A DNA stretch of 52,825 nucleotides from an uncultured Eisenbergiella sp. GTDB taxonomy: Bacteria; Bacillota; Clostridia; Lachnospirales; Lachnospiraceae. The stretch covers positions 1 to 52,825 of the forward strand of contig CAJFMW010000002.1 of the NCBI GenBank assembly GCA_904392525.1, in the 5' to 3' direction. This document shows, one piece after another, positions 32,153 to 41,330 of the stretch. Position 1 is the first letter of the stretch. Each line of letters opens with the position of its first letter. Position numbers and translations under genes: made by a program. The notes beneath the pieces were generated by a model. The model searched no databases and was not told the origin of the DNA. It saw nothing but the letters and a program-made list of their open reading frames with translations.

Positions 32153-33565
32153 ATGCGCAGGGAAAACAACTTAAGCAACGGAATACTTACCGTTTTAATT
32201 TCAAATATCTATATCCTTGTGCTCAATGTGCTGACCAGCTTTCTGCTGCCCAAATTTCTTTCCGTCGACAGTTATGCGCAAATCAAAACATTTCAGTTAT
32301 ATATCGGATATGCCGGTCTGCTCCATTTGGGATATGTGGACGGAATGTATGTGCGCAATGGCGGAAAAGAGCTTGGAAAGCTGAACCCAAAGGATCTGGC
32401 CTCATCCATTTCCACCTTGCGGACTACACAGCTGATTATTTCGTTTGCCCTGCTGATTGTGTCTTTATTTCGGAAAGATACCGTCTTTCTCGCATTCGCG
32501 CTGGCCGTTCTTCCGATTAACATGACCGCATATTTTCAGCATCTTTTTTCTGCGGTCGGTGAATTTTCAAAATATGGTCTGCTGATAAAGGCAACCACCA
32601 TCGCAACGTTTATTGCTAATACTTCTTTATTATTCTTATTCAGGACCGACAGATCTTCCTTATATTTTGCGGCCTACGTATTATTCGATTACATCATCTG
32701 GTTTATCCTGGAAATAAGCATGCACAGAACCTGCAGGCTTGAGTGGGGACTGCGTTCTTTTCGTTTTTCGGAACTCAAAGAGAATATCCGGAACGGGATT
32801 CTGCTCACTTTGGGCAATTTATCATCCGACCTGTTTACGGGTATGGACAGATGGTTTGTAAAAATACTGTTGTCCACAGCAGATTTCGCCCAGTACAGCT
32901 TTACCGCCAGTACAGAACATTTTATTAGTACTATAACAATACCAGTATCCGTAACTTTATATAATCATTTCTGCAAGGGGATTAGTAATAAAGAAGTAAA
33001 GCAGATTCGTAATTATATCACTATATTTACAGTCTTTATAATAACTGCAGCATTTCCTGCAAAGTTTATTATAAAAACTTCTCTAGACAATTATGCAACA
33101 GCCACAGCCATCATTTTTTATCTGTTTTCTGCACAGATTTTCTTTTTTCCAATTAAATGTATATATGTAAATCTTTATAAAGCACAAAAAAGGCAACGAC
33201 AGTATTTTATTAAGCTGATTTTGTCCATTATAGCTGGCTTTATCTTAAATGCCGTATGTTTTGCGTTCATGCATAATAAAGAATCTGTTGCAATAGGTAC
33301 TATATTATCTGCACTTTTTTGGTGGCTATTATGTGTGCTAGATTTTAAGGAAATTAACTATAGAGTAAAGGATATTGCCTTTATGATAATAGAACTTGTA
33401 ACATTTAATATTTGTGGATTAGCTTTTAATTCCATTGTTGGGTGTGTAATATACTTGCTTTTTACACTTACTATGACTGTTATGTTTAGCCTGAACGATC
33501 TTGTTGAACTTATAAAATTAGGCACCAAAGTACTTATCCGACACTCAGGAAAAAAGTATCCTTGA
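32153..33565 (+). CDS. Wzx-like polysaccharide flippase (MOP superfamily)
   Basis: 470 residues from the ATG at 32153 (GGGG eight bases upstream); an in-frame TTG at 32138 has no ribosome site. Twelve or more hydrophobic segments with the MOP-type start LISNIYILVLNVLTSFLLPK, FLSVDSYAQIKTFQLYIGYA and LGYVDGMYVRNGGKE. Such proteins flip undecaprenyl-diphosphate-linked repeat units. It stands alone on the plus strand between minus-strand genes. The first ~780 bases are of medium GC, while from about 32930 the gene becomes strikingly AT-rich with AT-ending codons, suggesting a hybrid or transferred gene. No Wzy polymerase is evident next to it. Confidence 0.85.
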   Translation: MRRENNLSNGILTVLISNIYILVLNVLTSFLLPKFLSVDSYAQIKTFQLYIGYAGLLHLGYVDGMYVRNGGKELGKLNPKDLASSISTLRTTQLIISFALLIVSLFRKDTVFLAFALAVLPINMTAYFQHLFSAVGEFSKYGLLIKATTIATFIANTSLLFLFRTDRSSLYFAAYVLFDYIIWFILEISMHRTCRLEWGLRSFRFSELKENIRNGILLTLGNLSSDLFTGMDRWFVKILLSTADFAQYSFTASTEHFISTITIPVSVTLYNHFCKGISNKEVKQIRNYITIFTVFIITAAFPAKFIIKTSLDNYATATAIIFYLFSAQIFFFPIKCIYVNLYKAQKRQRQYFIKLILSIIAGFILNAVCFAFMHNKESVAIGTILSALFWWLLCVLDFKEINYRVKDIAFMIIELVTFNICGLAFNSIVGCVIYLLFTLTMTVMFSLNDLVELIKLGTKVLIRHSGKKYP

Positions 33566-33634
33566 CTACATAGGCTGACACCTAGCCGAATTTTGCAACT
33601 AAGCGCCAGCCTATTATTTTCAAAACAGGATAAA

Positions 33635-34711
33635 TCAATAATAAACGGAATTTCCAGATACTTCTCCTGGCTTACCATACTTCAGGCAGCTTGATACCGC
33701 TCTGGCGTACAGGGTTCTTCCCGCCTCTGTCAGATGGACGCCATCCTCCAGATAATCTTCGGCGGTATAAATATTGATTCCCATCGTTGAATAGGCATCA
33801 ATATAGAGCGTATTTGACATCTCCGCCACATTGCGGCAGGCATTGGCGTAATCGGTCAGGGTTCCCTCTCCATAATCCTTCATGTTACTGTCAGTCACCA
33901 TATAGCCATTTTCATAAAACTGGCAGTAGGTCGGTGAAATAAGCAGAAACTGCGCGTTTGGACTCGCACCCTTCAACAGTTCAAGCGCATTGTTCAAAGC
34001 GCCGGTATAACCGTGCGGGTCATACTTGTCACTGTCTGAAACCGCAATCGGGGCGCCGGAAAAATAGTCGTTCAACCCGTAGGCAATTATATAGTAATCC
34101 ACCGTCTTCGGATCAACATTCCGTATTACCCCTCCGGCCGGATAACCCTCAAGGAAATTGGTATCCACCAGGCCCCGCATCACATAGCACATTCCGGTCA
34201 GCGAGGTGGAATCCCAGTTTTCATAATCCACATCTGATTCGCCTTCCTTCAAGGTAGCTCTGGTACCTCCAATAGCGCAGTTATAAACGTTCGCGTTCAT
34301 ATACTCCGCCACCTGGGCGGCAATGCCTGTCCCGCTCCTGTCCATATCCCAGATACTGTCCCCGAAAACAACGATGTTAAGCTTATCCTCCTGAAACTGC
34401 GCTTCTTCCGTCTGCTGCTCCTGCGCGGTTTCCGCAGGCTGTGATTCAGCCGGTTGCGTCTCTACAGACTGGCTTTCGGCCGGTTGTGTCTCTGCTGCCT
34501 GGGTTTCTATACCGGTATACTGTTCCAGCTGTGCTCTCAGCTGCGCATTCTCTTCCTCCAGGGCCTGAATACGCACCTGAAGGTCTTCCTCCGTCCCTGT
34601 CTCCTGCTCTGTTTCCGTCGTCTCTGTCCTCTCCCCGCATGCCGTCAGCACCATTGCCGCAATGCACAGGATTGCCAGCATCCCACGGACCTTTTTTGCG
34701 AATAACTTCAT
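33635..34711 (-). CDS. SGNH hydrolase/acyltransferase lipoprotein
   Basis: 358 residues. Lipoprotein signal MLAILCIAAMVLTACGE with the lipobox Cys at about 25; then an acidic spacer, a short coiled coil (LQVRIQALEEENAQLRAQLE) and a Gln/Pro/Glu/Thr repeat linker (AAETQPAESQSVETQPAESQ). The SGNH domain (about 110-350) keeps every block: VVFGDSIWD (Ser), AIGGTR (Gly), YGLNDYF (Asn), EDGVHLTEAGR (Asp and His). It should act on the outer face of the membrane on an ester of a surface glycan, as esterase or as transferase like DltD. It lies just downstream of the FkbH-ACP-MBOAT operon but has its own promoter. AGGAGG ribosome site. Confidence 0.9.
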   Translation of the reverse strand: MKLFAKKVRGMLAILCIAAMVLTACGERTETTETEQETGTEEDLQVRIQALEEENAQLRAQLEQYTGIETQAAETQPAESQSVETQPAESQPAETAQEQQTEEAQFQEDKLNIVVFGDSIWDMDRSGTGIAAQVAEYMNANVYNCAIGGTRATLKEGESDVDYENWDSTSLTGMCYVMRGLVDTNFLEGYPAGGVIRNVDPKTVDYYIIAYGLNDYFSGAPIAVSDSDKYDPHGYTGALNNALELLKGASPNAQFLLISPTYCQFYENGYMVTDSNMKDYGEGTLTDYANACRNVAEMSNTLYIDAYSTMGINIYTAEDYLEDGVHLTEAGRTLYARAVSSCLKYGKPGEVSGNSVYY

Positions 34712-34767
34712 CGTGCATCCTCCTGCCCGTACCTTTTTCCTTCAATTACATACTAAGTACAGCATAC

Positions 34768-34796
34768 AGTATATTCCAACTCCAGCTCTAATTCAA
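34768..34796 (-). promoter_or_regulatory. Promoter of the SGNH lipoprotein gene
   Basis: Minus strand: -35 TTGAAT (34796-34791), 17-base spacer, -10 TATACT (34773-34768), about 57 bases before the start codon. Confidence 0.7.
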
Positions 34797-34869
34797 TAAG
34801 CTTCATAAAATCTTAAGCCACATTTCATCGCTTCTTAATTCCAGATTCCAATTATTTCTTCCGCTTTTC

Positions 34870-36417
34870 CTATTTTGTCACTTCAAACAGAATCGTATTC
34901 GTCAGGAATTTTTCTTCCAACGTATATCCGTGCTCCCGCAGTGCCTCGGTCAGTGTATTTTCATGTCCGATGGACAGATAGAACCGGTCCGGCAGCTGTC
35001 CGCCGTAGGCATCATTGATATAATCCCAGTACTCCTCCGGATCATAATCATTTTCCACATTTTCATATTCAAAAACAATATTATCCCAGTATTCTTCCCG
35101 GAATCGGCTGTCGTGCGTCAGATAGTAGGTAAAGCTCGGCGCCTCTCCGAAAACCACATAGGTCGGCGTTTCATAGCCTTCCAGGTCGTACCAGATTCTT
35201 ACCACGCTCCTGGTATCGCTTTTCACATCGAAAATGCTGATCCGGTAAAAACCATATGCGCAGTAACCGAGCTGAACCGCCAGAAATATTCCCAACGCCC
35301 CTCTGAACGCCAGCTTTTTCCATGGAAATGTCAGCATTCGTATCAGGGCAAAGGCTTCATACGCCAGATAGACGATCAAAACGGTCCATATCGGAAGCAG
35401 GAACAGACTGTAACGGTTTCCAAAGTCACCGTAGGCATAGATCCCGGAACGAACGACGGCATAATAGACCACCCACACCGCGATACAGCTCACCAAGAAA
35501 AAGTTAAACTCGCTGTTTTTCCGGAAACGGACAGAAAGAACAGCAATCAGGATAACCACCGGAAGGGCAAGGGCAAACGGCAGTTCAAACCTGGTTTTTG
35601 ACTCCGTAAACAGCCACTGGGCAGTGGTGAGAAGCATTTTGAAAAAATCGTAAAAAATGTTGTTCTTTTCAAAAGCCACCGTATAATAGTTTACGCTCTG
35701 GTTCATCTGAAGCTGAATGCGGAACAGGAAAAAATACAGTGGCAGTCCGGCGGCCGCACCGGTTATCCCATAAATGAGAGCAATTCTTCCGCCAAGCTTT
35801 TTTCCTTCCTGCTTCCATGCCCTGATCAGAAGGCTGATCGCCAGCGGCAGAATTCCAAGAACGGCACCATACTGTGTATACAGAAGCACCACCGATATCG
35901 CAGTGAAACAGCCGATGTTTTTCAGCGTCAGGTTCCGGAATGTCCGGAAATAAAAATATAACAGCCAGTACAGCAGCATGATCATCATGTTATACTCGGC
36001 TGCTTCCTTCACATAATACATCCATTCATAAACGAAGGAGCTGACAAACACGGAGAGCGCAGCTGCCTGCCATCCTGCAAACTGCTTCACGCAGGCGTAC
36101 AGCCCCAGCATTCCAAACAGGCCAAACAGCACCCCGCTGAAACGGAACCACCATTCCGATTCGCCGAACAACAGCCACACATGCATGATCAGATTATAAA
36201 GCGGAGGCTGAAAGCTGTTGGTCTGCAGCCTTTCATACAGATTGCTGCAGAGACTGACCCCTCGGATTTGTCCGGTCAGATATTTCGAATAGTAAAATTC
36301 GATCATTTCATCATACCAGAGCGGCGTATCGGTCAGCTTATAAAGCGCCATGAGCAAAAAAACAAGGAGGACGCCTCCCAGCACCAAATATTCTCTTTTC
36401 TGAAACTTTTTCAGCAT
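34870..36417 (-). CDS. GT-C glycosyltransferase (ArnT/PMT-like)
   Basis: 515 residues, about eleven membrane helices. The first extracytoplasmic loop has DTPLWYDEMIEFYYSKYLTG, the Asp/Glu pair typical of PMT/ArnT-type transferases that use polyprenyl-phosphate sugars. The middle has EWMYYVKEAAEYNMMIMLLY and the C-terminal ~100 residues form a soluble extracytoplasmic tail (YVVFGEAPSFTYYLTHDSRF). It likely moves a sugar from an undecaprenyl-phosphate donor to a surface acceptor outside the membrane. The gene directly upstream, a GT2 that could make such a donor, supports a two-step pathway. It begins 45 bases after that gene. Confidence 0.85.
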   Translation of the reverse strand: MLKKFQKREYLVLGGVLLVFLLMALYKLTDTPLWYDEMIEFYYSKYLTGQIRGVSLCSNLYERLQTNSFQPPLYNLIMHVWLLFGESEWWFRFSGVLFGLFGMLGLYACVKQFAGWQAAALSVFVSSFVYEWMYYVKEAAEYNMMIMLLYWLLYFYFRTFRNLTLKNIGCFTAISVVLLYTQYGAVLGILPLAISLLIRAWKQEGKKLGGRIALIYGITGAAAGLPLYFFLFRIQLQMNQSVNYYTVAFEKNNIFYDFFKMLLTTAQWLFTESKTRFELPFALALPVVILIAVLSVRFRKNSEFNFFLVSCIAVWVVYYAVVRSGIYAYGDFGNRYSLFLLPIWTVLIVYLAYEAFALIRMLTFPWKKLAFRGALGIFLAVQLGYCAYGFYRISIFDVKSDTRSVVRIWYDLEGYETPTYVVFGEAPSFTYYLTHDSRFREEYWDNIVFEYENVENDYDPEEYWDYINDAYGGQLPDRFYLSIGHENTLTEALREHGYTLEEKFLTNTILFEVTK

Positions 36418-36462
36418 TTATCTACCCGTATTCTCTCCCCGAAGCCGACAGCCCGGCCACGG

Positions 36463-37395
36463 TTATTTTTTCATGCTTTCCTTATGAATCTCATACAGTC
36501 TCATCTCAAAGTCCCGCCGCTCCTTCACTCCCAGATTGTGAAGGATCAGACCGGAAAAGACGGACTGAATCGCGGCCAGCTCCACAAAACCGCAGACGAT
36601 CAGGGTAGGGAACTTATCCACCATCCCTGTTTCCAGGAAGTCGAACAGCACCGGAATGAAGAATACCGCTGAAATCACCGTAAGAAGCACTGCAACCCCC
36701 GCAAAAAAAGGCAAGGGCTTGTACTGGCGGAACATCCGCATGATTGTTCCAAGTACCCGGATCCCGTCCGAATAGGTATTGAGCTTGGATTCGCTTCCCT
36801 CCGGACGATCTCTGTAATCCACCACCACATTGTCCACCTGCATATTGTTGTACACCGCATGGATGGTCATCTCCGTCTCAATCTCAAAGCCCTTGGAAAG
36901 CACGGGAAAGCTTTTCACAAACTGATAGCTGAATGCCCGGTATCCGGTCATGATATCCTGAATTTCGGAATGAAAAAGCAGATTTATACTTTTTTTCACC
37001 AGACTGTTTCCCATGTTGTGGAAGGGCCGTTTATTCTCCTCATAGTAGGTGGATGACAACCGGTCTCCCACCACCATGTCCGAACCCTCCAGCAGTACCT
37101 TTTCCGCCATCTGTCCGGCACATTCCAGCGGATAGGTGTCATCCGCGTCAACCATGATATAGCACTCGGCATCAATTTCCCGGAACATTCTCCGGATGAC
37201 ATTTCCCTTCCCCTGCTTCCGCTCCCGGCGCACTACCGCACCGGCTTTTTCAGCAAGCTCCACGGACCGGTCCGTGGAATTGTTGTCGTATACATAGATC
37301 ACCGCATCGGGAAGCGCCTTCTTCGCGTCTGTTACCACCTTTTCAATGGTTTTTTCCTCATTATAGCAGGGTATCAGAACCGCAATTTTGTCCAT
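36463..37395 (-). CDS. Membrane GT2, polyprenyl-phosphate sugar synthase-like
   Basis: 310 residues. GT-A domain 1-215: IAVLIPCYNEEKTIEKVVTD, YVYDNNSTDRS, KQGKGNVIRRMFRE, MVDADDTYPLECAG (DxD), and SEIQDIMTGYRAFS, the dolichol-phosphate-mannose/glucose synthase pattern. Two C-terminal helices follow (LPFFAGVAVLLTVISAVFF and LIVCGFVELAAIQSVFSGLI) and a short cytoplasmic tail. It should transfer a sugar from a nucleotide donor to undecaprenyl phosphate on the inner face, for later use by the adjacent GT-C enzyme. It follows the MBOAT gene by 101 bases in the same operon. Confidence 0.9.
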   Translation of the reverse strand: MDKIAVLIPCYNEEKTIEKVVTDAKKALPDAVIYVYDNNSTDRSVELAEKAGAVVRRERKQGKGNVIRRMFREIDAECYIMVDADDTYPLECAGQMAEKVLLEGSDMVVGDRLSSTYYEENKRPFHNMGNSLVKKSINLLFHSEIQDIMTGYRAFSYQFVKSFPVLSKGFEIETEMTIHAVYNNMQVDNVVVDYRDRPEGSESKLNTYSDGIRVLGTIMRMFRQYKPLPFFAGVAVLLTVISAVFFIPVLFDFLETGMVDKFPTLIVCGFVELAAIQSVFSGLILHNLGVKERRDFEMRLYEIHKESMKK

Positions 37396-37496
37396 ATCCT
37401 TTTCTCCCTATAATCACAGATTCCCGCTTGCCGTTTCGTCCGTGCGCGGGCACCGCATCCGCCATCCCCGTCACATGCCCCACCCCTGTGCCTAAC

Positions 37497-39116
37497 CTAG
37501 AACCCCTGATAGATGAATTCCGCCGCGCTGTAATCAGGCCCGTAGTTGCCCAGCAGAATCACATAAAACAGCAATGCATACCAGATAATCCACCTTACCG
37601 GCAGACTCTTTTTGCCAATCCGTTCCCGCACTGAACCCTTCTCCTGCAGGAGGGATACTCCAAGCAGCATCAGGAGCGAAACCACCGCTATCGTGAACTC
37701 AATCCAGTCAAGCCCGAGGGCAAAAATTGACCCGTCGATCAGGATGCCCGGATTAAAAACGGAAACCGCTCCTTTCAGCATGGAAAATGCCGCGCCCACG
37801 CTGTCCGCCCGGAAAAACACAAATCCGATGTTCACCAGGAAGAAGGTCCGCAGCACCCGCAGGCGGTCCACCCATCTGGCCCTGGGATCAATGCCCAGCT
37901 TCGCCATCCCTTTCGCATATACGGGCTCCAGCAGTTCTCCGCAGACGATATAGGCCCAGTGCAGGAGGCCGGAACCGATCACATACTTCCAGTCTCCGCC
38001 GTGCCAGATGCCCACCGCGAACCACAACAGGAACATCCCCGCAAAGGTGGTGAGCTGTTTTCCTCTCTTCTTCCCGAATCTGGCCCGCAGCTTCTTACCC
38101 AGCTTCGTAAACATGGCGGAACGTAAGATAGGGTAAAACACATACTCCTTCATCCAGACGCCCAGCGTGATATGCCATCTGCGCCAGTATTCGGAAATGG
38201 TTTTCGAAAAAAACGGACGTTCAAAGTTTTCCGGCAGCTTCAGCCCGAAGGTCTGGGCGATACCCAGGGAAATATCCATTCCGCCGGAAAAATTGGTATA
38301 AAGCTGAAAAGCGAAGGCCACCGTGCCGATCCAGATATAGAGTCCCGGATACTGTGCATAATTTCCATAGACGGTATCCACAATCAGTCCCATGCGCTCT
38401 GAGATCACCAGCACCTTGAAAAAGCCCCACAGCATCCGCTGCATCCCCCGCGTCACCTGCACATAGTCGAAGGGATGAGGCTCATAAAGCTGGTCTCCAT
38501 CTTCCCGGAATTTCAGAATCGGCCCGGAAAGCATGCAGGGAAAGAACATCCCGTACAGGGCCAGTTTTGCCGGATTTTTCAGAGGCTTCGCGATTTCAAA
38601 ATACACATCCACCACATAACCGATCAGGGTGAGGGAATAGTAGGAAATTCCCAGCGGGACCAGCCAGTTCAGGCCATGCAGAAGCTCTCCTTCCCGGAAA
38701 AAGGAGGCGATTCCATTTACGGTATTGATTCCGAAGTTAATATATTTCAGCAGAAAAAGGGCTCCCACATTGATCACGATCACCGCAACCAGCGCCTGGC
38801 GGCACAACCGCTCCGGACTTTTCCGCAGACTTTTCCACAGACTTTTCTGTGGACTCTTTCCGGAGTTTTCTGCGGAACTCATTTCCTCCTTCTGCGCCTT
38901 TGCCCGTTCTCTGACCTGTACCATCCGCCTGACGCCGAGATGGCAGACCAGCACAGCGGCAAGAGGATAGAAAATCAGGAAGCCGTTATCCGAAAAAAGG
39001 TAATAAAGAATACTGGCCAGGAGGAGAATCACCCACTGGCCTTTCTTCGGCACAATATAATAAATCAACAGGACAAACGCATAGAAAAGCAAAAAGTAAA
39101 AGGATGTGATGCTCAA
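37497..39116 (-). CDS. MBOAT acyltransferase of the FkbH-ACP module (DltB-like)
   Basis: 539 residues, about a dozen membrane segments. The start is TTG at 39116 with AAGGA upstream. MBOAT blocks: LGISYYSLTLIGYVVDVYFE, FFPCMLSGPILKF, FAFQLYTNFSGGMDISLGIA, ERPFFSKTISEYWRRWHITL, and catalytic His in FAVGIWHGGDWKYVIGSG. A cytoplasmic loop near 75-110 has short KSPQKSLWKSLRKS-type repeats. It is not closely similar to the MBOATs of pairs 1 and 2. The ACP gene ends 18 bases upstream, and the FkbH gene precedes it. In the Dlt pathway the carrier protein hands its acyl group to an MBOAT (DltB) in just this way, so this protein likely accepts the ACP-bound acid and passes it outward. Confidence 0.92.
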   Translation of the reverse strand: MSITSFYFLLFYAFVLLIYYIVPKKGQWVILLLASILYYLFSDNGFLIFYPLAAVLVCHLGVRRMVQVRERAKAQKEEMSSAENSGKSPQKSLWKSLRKSPERLCRQALVAVIVINVGALFLLKYINFGINTVNGIASFFREGELLHGLNWLVPLGISYYSLTLIGYVVDVYFEIAKPLKNPAKLALYGMFFPCMLSGPILKFREDGDQLYEPHPFDYVQVTRGMQRMLWGFFKVLVISERMGLIVDTVYGNYAQYPGLYIWIGTVAFAFQLYTNFSGGMDISLGIAQTFGLKLPENFERPFFSKTISEYWRRWHITLGVWMKEYVFYPILRSAMFTKLGKKLRARFGKKRGKQLTTFAGMFLLWFAVGIWHGGDWKYVIGSGLLHWAYIVCGELLEPVYAKGMAKLGIDPRARWVDRLRVLRTFFLVNIGFVFFRADSVGAAFSMLKGAVSVFNPGILIDGSIFALGLDWIEFTIAVVSLLMLLGVSLLQEKGSVRERIGKKSLPVRWIIWYALLFYVILLGNYGPDYSAAEFIYQGF

Positions 39117-39134
39117 CGTTCCGGTTCCTTTCCG

Positions 39135-39377
39135 TTAGTCGATCTGGCTCAGAATAATATCCACCATCTCACCCACGTTCTTCATGGAAACCACCTGCCC
39201 CATGTTGAACTTCACGCCGAATTCCTGCTCCACCGCAGCGATCAGGTTGATGTGTTCCAGAGAATCCCATCCGTCAACATCTTCGGAAGTGGTCTCATCA
39301 TGCACCGTAATGCTCTCATCGTCAAACACGTCCTGAAATACTCCGTTTAAAGTTTCGTATACCTGTTCTCTTGTCAT
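39135..39377 (-). CDS. Acyl carrier protein
   Basis: 80 residues from the ATG at 39377, with GGAGG five bases upstream; an ATG upstream lies before that site and is less likely. The phosphopantetheine Ser is S39 in VDGWDSLEHINLIAAVEQEF, preceded by acidic helix 1 (REQVYETLNGVFQDVFDDES) and followed by MGQVVSMKNVGEMVDIILSQ. This is a stand-alone dedicated ACP, not a fatty-acid one, since it sits between FkbH and an MBOAT. It should carry the group made by FkbH on its phosphopantetheine arm in the cytoplasm. Confidence 0.95.
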   Translation of the reverse strand: MTREQVYETLNGVFQDVFDDESITVHDETTSEDVDGWDSLEHINLIAAVEQEFGVKFNMGQVVSMKNVGEMVDIILSQID

Positions 39378-39442
39378 GGCATCCTCCATTTTCTGTCTGC
39401 GGCACAAAGCGCCTTTCCGCTTCTGTCCGGCGCCGCGCATCC

Positions 39443-41239
39443 TTATTTTAACGTTTCTATATAATGATTCTTCTTTTCATAATTCTCCGGGATCTCAAAT
39501 CTCCATACCGTTTCCTTTTCATTCTCCCGGATCTTCTCAAAGCCCTGCAGTCCGTAAAAGTCCCGGACCATACCATTCTTTGCAGTGGGATAATAATAGC
39601 CGTAAATCGTGCGGATTCCCCGCTCCTCGCACTTTTCCACCAGCACGTCCATCATGGCGTACTCCATATCCCTCTTCAGAACACGGCAGCTCATCAGCCA
39701 CAGATCCAGATGGAGGGCCTGTCTTTCTTCGTTTTCCGGCTCCTCATGCCCGATCAGAACCGTCACCACGCCGTTATCTCCGAATTTGTCCTCCAGCTTT
39801 CCATACAGGGTGATGCAGGCAGGATTCTGCGCCGCTTCCTCGATCTGAGCCTGGGTATAACGCTTCGTGGTCAGATTGAACTGATTGCTTTTATTGGTGA
39901 GCTGCGCAATCCTGGCCATGTACAGCGTCTCAAAGGGACGGATCAGGGCTTTCATCTGCAGGGACTCCAAATAGGCCCCATAATCCGTAAAGCTGGCCTG
40001 CTGAGCTGCACGCCGGGCATTGGCCTGATACATCTCGTTCCGCTTCCGGTCATCCTCAGAAAGAGAGGTTACCTCAAAGTATCCATTGTGATCCAGCACG
40101 CGGATATACTGCTCCGGCGAACCGATCTCAGGAACCGCTACTCCTTCCGCATGAGTACGAACAATCTCCCGTTCCGCCGGGTTGTCGTCCACAAACACCA
40201 GGCTGTCGGGCAGAATATTCATTTCCTTCGCTATTGCCAGAATATTCTCACTCTTTGGCTCCCAGTTGGCTTTTATCAGAATAAAATCCTCCGGTTTCAG
40301 AGTACCGTCCGGATGGTTCAGCCCTGCCAGCGCGTTTTCCTCTTCATTTTTGGAATCCACGTTCAGCATGATCCCGATGTCCTTCAAAGACTTCACGTAA
40401 GCCTGAAATTCTGAATACACCTGCCCCATGGAGGTTTCCTGTCCGATCTGCAGGTTTTCCACGCCATCGTCGCCCACGATGCCGCCCCAGAGCGTATTAT
40501 CCAGATCCAGCACCAGGGACTTTTTGTTCTTCCCGTAGATGGACTTAATGATGTTGGACACATTCAGCGAAAGCCAGGGAATCGCCTTCAGACAAAGGGC
40601 ATACTTGTACATATGCCAGTAAAAGGGATCCGACCAGGCGTCAAGCCCAAAGGCTGCGGCCTGATAGTTGATGTCATTGATGTAAAAATTCTCCGTGCTG
40701 CAGGCATAATCCGCAAATCTTTCATTCAGCCGCCGCACAAAGGCGGTTCTTCCGCCCGGATTCACCCCGTCCTGATTGCCCAGAAGCCGGTAAAAGGGTT
40801 CCTCCATATTGTTCTGTATGATGGGGCAGTTCCATTTCTCACGGATTTTTTCCCACATCACCTGAAAATGACCGAACTGCTCTTCAAGTGCCGCATCCGC
40901 CGCAGCCCTGTCCCACCCCGGCGCAGGCCAGTTTGTGATGTTGCCGCTGCTGGTGTGGATATAGATAATATCCGGCTGAAAAGCATCCAGCTTTTCATTC
41001 CCGAACATGGCATCCTGCCAGTACTGGCCGTATTCCGACTCATAAAAAACGGGAGCGATCCCCTGATTCAGGAGAAACAGCTCCAGAATCCGGATCACAT
41101 CATGGGTGGTGCTTCCTCCCAGAACGGCGATACGCTTACTGATACGGGCGGAACCGTCCGCAAGAAGCTCTCTTTTGATATGTTTCGATTTTTTCAGAAT
41201 ATATTCCGGGTCAAATGGATATTCCAGATCTTGCCGCAT
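39443..41239 (-). CDS. FkbH-family HAD acid-ACP synthase (putative glyceryl-ACP loader)
   Basis: 598 residues. Three parts: an N-terminal FkbH-specific domain (about 30-235; RIAVLGGSTTHDVIRILELF, FQPDIIYIHTSSGNI); a HAD-like domain with the nucleophile motif in SLVLDLDNTLWGGIVGDDGV (DLDNT at 245-249), LNVDSKNEEENAL and FVDDNPAERE; and a GNAT-like C-terminal domain (about 430-590; IRTIYGYYYPTAKNGMVRDF). FkbH-type enzymes dephosphorylate 1,3-bisphosphoglycerate and load glycerate onto an ACP, e.g. for methoxymalonyl-ACP or tetronate units. Here no polyketide genes are present; the ACP and an MBOAT follow directly, so the glyceryl (or related) group is probably meant for a surface glycan. That target is inferred. 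Confidence 0.93.
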   Translation of the reverse strand: MRQDLEYPFDPEYILKKSKHIKRELLADGSARISKRIAVLGGSTTHDVIRILELFLLNQGIAPVFYESEYGQYWQDAMFGNEKLDAFQPDIIYIHTSSGNITNWPAPGWDRAAADAALEEQFGHFQVMWEKIREKWNCPIIQNNMEEPFYRLLGNQDGVNPGGRTAFVRRLNERFADYACSTENFYINDINYQAAAFGLDAWSDPFYWHMYKYALCLKAIPWLSLNVSNIIKSIYGKNKKSLVLDLDNTLWGGIVGDDGVENLQIGQETSMGQVYSEFQAYVKSLKDIGIMLNVDSKNEEENALAGLNHPDGTLKPEDFILIKANWEPKSENILAIAKEMNILPDSLVFVDDNPAEREIVRTHAEGVAVPEIGSPEQYIRVLDHNGYFEVTSLSEDDRKRNEMYQANARRAAQQASFTDYGAYLESLQMKALIRPFETLYMARIAQLTNKSNQFNLTTKRYTQAQIEEAAQNPACITLYGKLEDKFGDNGVVTVLIGHEEPENEERQALHLDLWLMSCRVLKRDMEYAMMDVLVEKCEERGIRTIYGYYYPTAKNGMVRDFYGLQGFEKIRENEKETVWRFEIPENYEKKNHYIETLK

Positions 41240-41330
41240 GAAAAACTCCTTTTAAAGGGAAAATAGAAGCGGACGGCCGATACTCGTCCGCTTCGCCCTT
41301 TAGCATACCACATTTCTCAACAAGCCGCAA

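Noticed and set aside
37396-37496. GC-rich gap between GT2 and MBOAT as a terminator
   Set aside because: No convincing stem with a T-tract on the minus strand; the genes are probably cotranscribed.
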